Positions 7,383 through 12,084 of a stretch of 12,084 nucleotides of DNA are shown one piece after another. The notes under the pieces were generated by a model. It worked only from the letters and a program-made list of their open reading frames with translations. It made no database searches and was not told where the DNA came from. The DNA is taken from NCBI GenBank assembly GCA_902478725.1, contig CABSMD010000057.1, forward strand, positions 1 through 12,084. The letters are read 5' to 3'. The stretch is from an uncultured Clostridia bacterium. Lineage in GTDB: Bacteria > Bacillota > Clostridia > HGM11514. The first letter of the stretch is position 1. Each line of letters starts with the position of its first letter. Both the position numbers and the translations under genes were made by a program.

Positions 7383-8132
7383 GTGTACCAGCTTCGTTTG
7401 ACTTCCCTTTCGCACTATTGCAGTGTAAAAACAAGAAATTCCGAACCGATCGAGCACAAGCAGATTGTATTTCATGACCTGACGATCGTGATCAGCGGAA
7501 AGATGCAGTTTGTTGTCGATGGCAAACATTTCACCGTCACGGCGGGAGACGCAATCTATTGTCCCAGCGGTTGCTTTTACGAACGCTTCCGCGGCGTTGC
7601 AAATGAGTATGTCAATTATGTCAGCTTTAACTTCTACACCGAAAATAACGAACCACTGCCACTGGATTATCTGATAAAGGGCTGCGTCACTCCCGATTTT
7701 AAGCTATTGCTCTCGCTTTATAAGGAAAATCATATGTCTGACCTGCCCAACTCCTATAACAAGTGCGAGGCATTGCTGCGGTATCTGATCTATCTTTTGA
7801 TCGATTACCAGGAGCTTACGGGCCGGAACGAATATGTCACAAGGGCGATCGATTATATCAAATCAAATATCACGCGCCGGATCACGTTGGGAGAGGTCAG
7901 CGAGCAGCTCCACCTCTCACCGGAATACTGTTCATGGCTGTTTAAAAGGGAAACCGGGCAGACGGTAATCGGTTATGCCACACGGATCAAGATGGCGGCA
8001 GCCAAGGAGCTTTTATTGAAAAAAGAAATGACCCCCAAGCAGGTGGCGGAGTATTTGGGATACACGGACTACAGCTACTTCTCCCGCCGGTTTAAAAAGA
8101 CGGTGGGCTTCTCGCCCAAAAATTATGTATAA
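7383..8132 (+). CDS. AraC-family transcriptional regulator with N-terminal cupin sensor
   Basis: The 249-residue protein has a cupin-like sugar-sensing domain (about 20-90; GKMQFVVDGKHFTVTAGDAIYCP around 39-61, in part) and a C-terminal AraC DNA-binding domain with two helix-turn-helices (about 150-249). The domain reads ITLGEVSEQLHLSPEYCSWLFKRETG then VAEYLGYTDYSYFSRRFKKTVGFSPKNY, the family signature. The frame reaches ATG 7365, but AGGAGGG (7370-7376) lies downstream of that ATG and six bases before GTG 7383, so GTG is the likely start. It is divergent from the CapA-like/CE15-like operon and convergent with uxuA. It probably activates one or both in response to a uronate or oligosaccharide; ligand unknown. 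Its stop codon is inside a long terminator hairpin. Confidence 0.92.
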   Translation: MYQLRLTSLSHYCSVKTRNSEPIEHKQIVFHDLTIVISGKMQFVVDGKHFTVTAGDAIYCPSGCFYERFRGVANEYVNYVSFNFYTENNEPLPLDYLIKGCVTPDFKLLLSLYKENHMSDLPNSYNKCEALLRYLIYLLIDYQELTGRNEYVTRAIDYIKSNITRRITLGEVSEQLHLSPEYCSWLFKRETGQTVIGYATRIKMAAAKELLLKKEMTPKQVAEYLGYTDYSYFSRRFKKTVGFSPKNYV

Positions 8133-8175
8133 ACAAGCACCACAGACTAAGTCTGTGGTGCTTGTTTATACATAA
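8123..8175 (-). terminator. 26-bp perfect hairpin; terminator of uxuA overlapping the 3' end of araC
   Basis: Arms 8123-8148 and 8150-8175 are perfect reverse complements over 26 bases with one central base (a few inner pairs must open as loop). On the minus strand the hairpin is followed by TTTTT, as expected for ending the uxuA transcript, whose stop codon is at 8216. The left arm contains the last codons and the TAA of araC. Confidence 0.85.
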
Positions 8176-8178
8176 AGA

Positions 8179-8212
8179 CCGCCGCGCCGATGTACGGCGC
8201 GACGGCTTTTTT
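8179..8212 (+). terminator. Intrinsic terminator of araC
   Basis: A GC-rich stem pairs 8183-8189 with 8195-8201 (seven pairs, loop ATGTA), extended past one C-A mismatch by three more GC pairs (8179-8181 with 8203-8205). It is followed by TTTTTT at 8207-8212. This is a textbook plus-strand terminator placed just before the uxuA stop. Confidence 0.85.
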
Positions 8213-8215
8213 CAA

Positions 8216-9340
8216 TTATACGCGCACAGATTTGCCCAGCAGGTGCTCGCGTACCTTTGATTTTTGCTTCTTCTGCCTCTCGAGCGTGTCCCACACGCCC
8301 AGGATGTACATCACGCCCAGCGCGCGGTCATACAAGCCATAACCGGGGTAGCAGTCACTGGTCTCCCCTTCGCCCCACAGATGCCTGCCGTGGTCGGGAC
8401 GTATGTACCCGTCAAAGCCTTTGTCATGAAACGCCTTGATGATTCCGACCATGTCCAGCGAGCCATCCTGGCTGCGATGAGAGGTTTCGATAAAGTCACC
8501 GTTGTCAAACCGCTTGACGTTACGAATATGGGTGAACGGTATGCGGTCGGCAAACTCTTTGACTATGGCAATCAGATCGTTGTCAGGATTCGATCCCAAC
8601 GAACCGGTACACAAGGTCAGGCCATTGGCCGGGGAATCGACGATTTGAAGCACCCGGCGCAGGTTATCCTGGCAGTTGATGATCCGAGGCAATCCGAAGA
8701 TGGAGAAGGACGGATCGTCCTGATGGATCGCCATTTGGATTCCCACTTCTTCACAGGTCGGAATCACGGCCTTCAGAAAGTAGGAAAGGTTATCCCACAG
8801 ATCCTCCTCGGTCACGTTCTTGTATTGAGCGAACAACTTTTTCAGGTGTGCCAGTCGTTCCGGCTCCCAGCCAGGCAGGGTATATCCCTGGCTATCCTCC
8901 TCAATCTGTTTGGCAAACGCCATGGGTTCGATATGCTCCACCTTCGCCTTTTCAAAGAACAACGCGGTCGAACCGTCCGCCGTGCGGTGGAACAGCTCGG
9001 TACGGGTCCAGTCGAACACCGGCATAAAGTTATAGCAAACCACCTTTACACCCGCCTTCGCGAGCTTACGCAGGGTATTTTGATATGCCTCGATGTAGCC
9101 GTCACGGCTGGGCAGTCCCAGCTTGATATCCTCATGAACATTGACGCTTTCCACCACGTCAATGTTGAATCCGTAGCTTTCCACATATTCTTTGACCTCT
9201 GCAATTTCCTCCCAAGGCCATTCTTCTCCGGCTTGCCGGTCATGCAGCGACCACACGATCCCACTCACGCCAGGTATCTGCCTGATCTTCTCCAACGTTA
9301 CCGGATCCTTTTTACCGTACCAGCGAAATGTCATTTTCAT
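8216..9340 (-). CDS. uxuA: Mannonate dehydratase (EC 4.2.1.8)
   Basis: UxuA dehydrates D-mannonate to 2-keto-3-deoxy-D-gluconate in the glucuronate branch of hexuronate catabolism; it is a cytoplasmic Mn2+/Fe2+ TIM-barrel enzyme. The 374-residue product begins MKMTFRWYGKKDPVTLEKIRQ, the usual UxuA N-terminus, and holds VVESVNVHEDIKLG (62-75) and CYNFMPVFDWTRT (102-114). The expected metal ligands are visible: H206 in AIHQDDP, C244 in LCTGSLGS, H271 in FTHIRNVK and D316 in RPDHGRH. Length is a little above the common 350-370. ATG 9340 is supported by AAGGAG ten bases upstream. It is transcribed alone, convergent with araC. No uxuB, uxaC, kdgK or kdgA is in the window. The promoter carries signs of both catabolite repression and local activation. 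Confidence 0.97.
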   Translation of the reverse strand: MKMTFRWYGKKDPVTLEKIRQIPGVSGIVWSLHDRQAGEEWPWEEIAEVKEYVESYGFNIDVVESVNVHEDIKLGLPSRDGYIEAYQNTLRKLAKAGVKVVCYNFMPVFDWTRTELFHRTADGSTALFFEKAKVEHIEPMAFAKQIEEDSQGYTLPGWEPERLAHLKKLFAQYKNVTEEDLWDNLSYFLKAVIPTCEEVGIQMAIHQDDPSFSIFGLPRIINCQDNLRRVLQIVDSPANGLTLCTGSLGSNPDNDLIAIVKEFADRIPFTHIRNVKRFDNGDFIETSHRSQDGSLDMVGIIKAFHDKGFDGYIRPDHGRHLWGEGETSDCYPGYGLYDRALGVMYILGVWDTLERQKKQKSKVREHLLGKSVRV

Positions 9341-9365
9341 ACGTTATTGTCTCCTTCTAGTAAAA

Positions 9366-9379
9366 TGTAAGCAGTTACA
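9366..9379. promoter_or_regulatory. cre-like CcpA site in the uxuA leader
   Basis: TGTAAGCAGTTACA matches the catabolite-responsive element consensus TGWAANCGNTNWCA at all but one position (the central CG is CA). It is the core of a larger inverted repeat, AATGTAA-gcag-TTACATT (9364-9381). It lies about 6-19 bases after the predicted uxuA start site, where CcpA acts as a roadblock or repressor. A LacI- or GntR-type uronate repressor could use a similar site. Confidence 0.55.
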
Positions 9380-9391
9380 TTGTTCGTTATA

Positions 9392-9420
9392 ATTATAACA
9401 ATCTTTCGCAAAAAACGCAA
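9392..9420 (-). promoter_or_regulatory. Promoter of uxuA
   Basis: On the minus strand TTGCGT (9420-9415) and a perfect TATAAT (9397-9392) are 17 bases apart. The weak -35 is typical of activator-dependent promoters. The -10 lies in the 14-base palindrome GTTATAATTATAAC (9386-9399). Confidence 0.6.
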
Positions 9421-9450
9421 TTGCCATTACTGCTAAAAATGATTGCCATT
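9420..9450 (-). promoter_or_regulatory. Direct repeat AATGGCAAT, 22-bp period, abutting the uxuA -35 box
   Basis: On the minus strand AATGGCAAT occurs at 9450-9442 and again at 9428-9420, exactly 22 bases apart; the second copy touches the -35 box. Each copy is followed by a T-rich run. Paired same-orientation half sites two helical turns apart, with the near one overlapping the -35, are the classic layout of AraC-family activator sites. The AraC-type regulator at 7383-8132 is the obvious candidate, by inference. Confidence 0.5.
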
Positions 9451-9582
9451 GGTTCAGGATTTTGACACATTTGTAGGGGCTTTGAGGAAGGAAAAACCTG
9501 ACATGCAGGATAGGGCACAGCTGGAAAGAGATGTCCGCAAGAGCAGGATGCCGCTTTGAAAAGTTTTTTGCCGCTAAAACTA
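9451..9582. other. Intergenic stretch without supported features
   Basis: Part of the 301-base gap between the divergent uxuA and pentapeptide genes. A TTGACA at about 9462-9467 has no matching -10 box at the right distance. A 77-codon minus frame across 9393-9626 runs through both promoters and has no ribosome site or family resemblance. I see nothing else here. Confidence 0.5.
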
Positions 9583-9611
9583 TTGTCGCCGGAATGCCAT
9601 TGTAGTATAAT
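9583..9611 (+). promoter_or_regulatory. Promoter of the pentapeptide-repeat gene
   Basis: TTGTCG (9583-9588) and TATAAT (9606-9611) are 17 bases apart. The start site would be near 9618, giving a short leader with GGAGG at 9630-9634, seven bases before ATG 9642. Confidence 0.65.
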
Positions 9612-9641
9612 CATACCAACAGACATTCTGGAGGCGTTTTT

Positions 9642-10244
9642 ATGTTAGCAATGGAGATCGAAGAGACCCGAGCAGAGGACGGGCTCATTCAGGACAGGCA
9701 TTATGAGAACGAAACGGTATCGGACCTTGACCTGTCGGGGATCGAATTTAAAAGGGTAGAGTTTGTTAAATGCAGGTTTCAACACTGCAATTTCTCCACA
9801 GCCGGTTTTTATGAAACCACTTTTATCAATTGCGACTTTGCTAATGGTTCGTTTGAACGAAGCTATTGGAAAACCTCCCGCCTTTTGGACTGCAAGGGCG
9901 ACGGCGCTATTTTGAAAGAGGCGCTGTTAAGGGAAAGCCACCTTTCGGGCAGTTCGCTGCGCTACGCAAATTGCTCCGGCACGGTTTGGGAAGGCTGTTC
10001 GATTGAGGATTGCATTTTTCAGGAGTCCCTGTTTTCAGAGGCTAAGCTAAAAAGGCTCAAGCTAAACAAAGTCAATTTCAGCAGCGCCGATTTTTTCAAG
10101 ACCCCTTTGAAGGGGATTGACCTTTCGGAGTGTGTGATTGACGGAATTTTGGTATCGGACACCTACCACGAATTAAAAGGGGTTATGGTAAACGCCCTCC
10201 AAGCGGCGGAGCTGGTTAAGATACTGGGCGTGAAGGTGGTATGA
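9642..10244 (+). CDS. Pentapeptide-repeat protein (Qnr/McbG-like right-handed beta-helix)
   Basis: From residue 31 to 171 nearly every fifth residue is a bulky hydrophobic one (L31, F36, F41, F46, F51, F56, F61, F66, F71, W76, L81, then L91 to V171), broken only at G86 and C111. The i-2 positions are mostly small residues (C44, C49, A54, C64). About 29 pentapeptides make roughly seven four-sided coils, a rod-like quadrilateral beta-helix. The 200-residue length is close to McbG and Qnr, which mimic DNA and protect DNA gyrase from toxins or quinolones; many family members have no known role. The C-terminal segment (172-200) ends in a helix-like stretch, ALQAAELVKILGV, that may form the dimer contact. 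No signal peptide, so cytoplasmic. It is a single-gene unit with its own promoter and terminator. Gyrase protection is possible but unproven. Confidence 0.88.
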   Translation: MLAMEIEETRAEDGLIQDRHYENETVSDLDLSGIEFKRVEFVKCRFQHCNFSTAGFYETTFINCDFANGSFERSYWKTSRLLDCKGDGAILKEALLRESHLSGSSLRYANCSGTVWEGCSIEDCIFQESLFSEAKLKRLKLNKVNFSSADFFKTPLKGIDLSECVIDGILVSDTYHELKGVMVNALQAAELVKILGVKVV

Positions 10245-10245
10245 A

Positions 10246-10278
10246 AAAGGGCGCGCTGCAGTTTGCAACGCGCCCTTT
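10246..10278. terminator. Bidirectional terminator between pentapeptide gene and rny
   Basis: Arms 10246-10255 (AAAGGGCGCG) and 10269-10278 pair perfectly, with three inner pairs TGC/GCA around the loop. The minus-strand exit gives the 3' arm ending in CCCTTTTTC, suitable to end rny; the plus-strand exit is followed by GCATTTTCTTA. It starts two bases after the pentapeptide stop and ends nine before the rny stop. Confidence 0.8.
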
Positions 10279-10286
10279 GCATTTTC

Positions 10287-11849
10287 TTATTTCGCATAAT
10301 CGATCGCGCGGGTCTCGCGGATAACATTGACCTTGATCTGTCCGGGATATTCCATTGAGCTTTCAATGCCCTTAACGATATCACGGGCGATGACAACCAT
10401 ATTATCATCATCCACATCATCCGGCTTAACCATAATACGGATCTCACGTCCCGCCTGAATCGCATAGGAACGCTCCACCCCTTCAAACGAATTGGCGATC
10501 TCCTCAAGCTTCTCCAGACGCTTGATATAGGTCTCTATATTCTCACGACGCGCACCCGGCCGTGCCGCTGAAACGGCATCCGCCGCCTGCACAAGACAGG
10601 CTACCAGGGTAGTTGCCTCCACGTCGCCATGGTGCGCCATGATCGCATGGATGATTTCCTTGCTTTCACCGTATTTTTTCGCCAAATCCGCACCAATGGT
10701 TACGTGCGAACCTTCCATCTCATGATCGACTGACTTACCAATATCATGCAGCAGCCCCGCTCGTTTAGCAAGCGTCACATCAGCTCCCAGTTCGCCCGCC
10801 ATCACAGCGGCCAGATGGGACACCTCAATGGAATGCTTGAGCACGTTCTGGCCATAGCTGGTACGGAAGCACATCTTACCCAGAAGCTTAATCAGCTCCG
10901 GATGCAGGCCATGCACCCCTGTCTCAAAGGTCGCCTGCTCCCCTTCGTTTTTAATCTTGGCTTCCACCTCTTTTTTGGCTCTCTCCACCGTTTCCTCAAT
11001 CCGAGCAGGATGGATTCTGCCGTCAGATATCAGTTTTTCCAGCGCAATTCGCGCCGTCTCACGCCGGATCGGGTCAAAGCCGGACAGGATGACCGCCTCT
11101 GGCGTATCGTCAATAATGAGGTCGATTCCCGTCAGGGTTTCCAATGCGCGAATGTTACGCCCTTCACGTCCGATGATCCTGCCCTTCATCTCATCATTAG
11201 GCAATGGCACCACCGAAACGGTGGTCTCTGTTACATGGTCGGCCGCACATTTTTGAATCGCCGTGCCGATGATATTCTTGGCACGCTTGTCCGCCTCGTC
11301 CTTCGCGGCTTCCTCAATCTCTTTGATCATCATAGCGGTTTCATGCCGTATCTCATTTTCCACGTCCTTGAGCAAAAGCTCTTTTGCATCGGTTACCGTC
11401 AGGCCGGAGATGCGCTCCAGTTCCTCCAGCTCTTTATCGTGCAAGCCCTTTGTTTCTTCGCGAATCTTTTCAATCTCTTTTTCCTTTTGCGTCAGGGAAT
11501 TTTCCTTCTTTTCCAGGGAGTCCAGTTTTTTGTCCAACTGGCCCTCCTTCTGCTCCAGCTTCCTTTCCTGCCGGCTCAGCTCGCTGCGTCTTTCCTTGAT
11601 CTCTTTGTCCAGCTCCGCGCGGAGCTTATGGTTCTCCTCTTTGGCTTCGAGCAATGCTTCACGCTTTTTGCTCTCCGCCGCCTTGTATGCGTCATTTAAA
11701 ATCCGTTTTGCCTGTTCTTCCGCGCTGCCGATTTCCGCCTCTGCTATCTTCTTTCTATATGTACCTCCAAAATGGAAGCAAATAACGCCAGATAGTATGA
11801 CCAGCACCAACGCGATACCAATACCAATCAACAGTTGTACCGTATCCAA
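10287..11849 (-). CDS. rny: Ribonuclease Y
   Basis: RNase Y is the membrane-anchored endoribonuclease that starts mRNA decay and processing in many Firmicutes. With the chosen start the protein is 520 residues, the same length as Bacillus subtilis RNase Y. Layout: N-terminal membrane helix (about 4-27, VQLLIGIGIALVLVILSGVI), a long charged coiled coil (about 35-185), a KH RNA-binding domain with GRIIGREGRNIRALE, and an HD phosphohydrolase domain with HSIEVSHLA and LLHDIGKSVDHE, whose H and D residues bind the metals. The frame extends upstream to ATG 11903, but AAGGAGG (11862-11856) is six bases before TTG 11849, and the extra 18 residues (very basic) lie upstream of this site. Gene order with recA or ymdB neighbours cannot be checked because the window ends. 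Confidence 0.97.
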   Translation of the reverse strand: MDTVQLLIGIGIALVLVILSGVICFHFGGTYRKKIAEAEIGSAEEQAKRILNDAYKAAESKKREALLEAKEENHKLRAELDKEIKERRSELSRQERKLEQKEGQLDKKLDSLEKKENSLTQKEKEIEKIREETKGLHDKELEELERISGLTVTDAKELLLKDVENEIRHETAMMIKEIEEAAKDEADKRAKNIIGTAIQKCAADHVTETTVSVVPLPNDEMKGRIIGREGRNIRALETLTGIDLIIDDTPEAVILSGFDPIRRETARIALEKLISDGRIHPARIEETVERAKKEVEAKIKNEGEQATFETGVHGLHPELIKLLGKMCFRTSYGQNVLKHSIEVSHLAAVMAGELGADVTLAKRAGLLHDIGKSVDHEMEGSHVTIGADLAKKYGESKEIIHAIMAHHGDVEATTLVACLVQAADAVSAARPGARRENIETYIKRLEKLEEIANSFEGVERSYAIQAGREIRIMVKPDDVDDDNMVVIARDIVKGIESSMEYPGQIKVNVIRETRAIDYAK

Positions 11850-11898
11850 TGTAAACCTCCTTCTCTCTTTTTTATTTTGTCGTTCCGGATTCGTCCGT

Positions 11899-11927
11899 AT
11901 CATAATAATTGGTATTTTCCGCGTAAA
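11899..11927 (-). promoter_or_regulatory. Possible promoter of rny
   Basis: On the minus strand TTTACG (11927-11922) and TATGAT (11904-11899) are 17 bases apart, giving a leader of roughly 45 bases. Both boxes are imperfect. It overlaps the ATG of the longest reading frame at 11903, which further argues against that start. The remaining stretch to 12084 shows no gene; a second TATAAT-like box lies in the palindrome at 12060-12071. Confidence 0.4.
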
Positions 11928-12084
11928 ATCCCTGCCCGCATGACCCTATCCGGCGCACAGACAAGGCCCTGCCGCCCCCGGCACAGAACCGCATTAACAG
12001 AAATTTTATCACAAGCCGGCACACTCCCGCACCGGTCTTATCAGTCCACAAAAAACACCTATAATATTATAACAATACAAATAC

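Noticed and set aside
8264..9370. A 368-codon plus-strand open frame opposite uxuA
   Set aside because: It is the antisense shadow of uxuA, which has clear family motifs. The frame lacks a ribosome site and any recognisable domain.
9595..9601. A third TGCCATT copy inside the pentapeptide promoter spacer
   Set aside because: Only seven bases match, and it lies in the spacer rather than at a spacing related to the 22-base repeat; likely chance.
9393..9626. A 77-codon minus-strand frame in the uxuA-pentapeptide gap
   Set aside because: It runs through both divergent promoters, has no ribosome site, and its composition is not protein-like.
11263..11943. A serine-rich 226-codon plus-strand frame opposite rny
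   Set aside because: The Ser/Phe-rich composition is the expected antisense of the Glu/Lys-rich RNase Y coiled coil.
1..12084. CRISPR arrays, tRNA/rRNA genes, insertion sequences or riboswitches
   Set aside because: I looked for regularly spaced repeats, tRNA-like cloverleaf ends, transposase motifs and long structured leaders and found none I could support.

Overview
The window looks like chromosome of an anaerobic, probably gut-associated Clostridia-type Firmicute. This rests on strong AGGAGG-type ribosome binding sites, sigma-A promoters with TATAAT boxes, TTG/GTG starts, RNase Y, and a mix of plant/host-glycan and uronate genes. The genus cannot be fixed from the sequence.

Layout, left to right. 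(1) Positions 1-2702, minus strand: a secreted GH95-type alpha-L-fucosidase with C-terminal fibronectin III modules. It is broken near position 1275 by what looks like an out-of-frame internal deletion, and it runs off the left edge. (2) 2703-3122: a gene-free divergent regulatory region with a GH95 promoter, three helically phased TTGTAA elements, an orphan long hairpin, and a perfect consensus promoter for the next operon. (3) 3123-4881, plus strand: a translationally coupled MarR regulator and MATE efflux pump, arranged like mepR-mepA. (4) 4938-7206, minus strand: a two-gene operon of a cytoplasmic CapA-like metallophosphatase and a CE15-like (glucuronoyl-esterase type) alpha/beta hydrolase. 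(5) 7383-8132, plus strand: an AraC-family sugar regulator, divergent from that operon. (6) 8216-9340, minus strand: mannonate dehydratase (uxuA), convergent with araC. Its promoter carries a cre-like CcpA site and a 22-bp-spaced direct repeat placed like an AraC-family activator site. (7) 9642-10244, plus strand: a long pentapeptide-repeat protein. (8) 10287-11849, minus strand: RNase Y (rny), followed by its upstream region to the window end.

Functionally, positions 4938-9340 read as a small uronate/glycan utilisation island. The CE15-like esterase may free glucuronate from an ester, UxuA handles the mannonate formed from glucuronate, and the AraC-type protein is the likely local activator. 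The GH95 fucosidase, now apparently inactive, fits the same glycan-foraging lifestyle. No uxaC, uxuB, kdgK or transporter is present, so the pathway must be completed elsewhere. The MarR-MATE pair, the pentapeptide protein and rny look like unrelated neighbours.

Start codons for capA-like (TTG 7206), araC (GTG 7383), the MATE gene (ATG 3550) and rny (TTG 11849) were set from Shine-Dalgarno spacing rather than from the longest reading frame. All promoter, operator and terminator calls are by eye.
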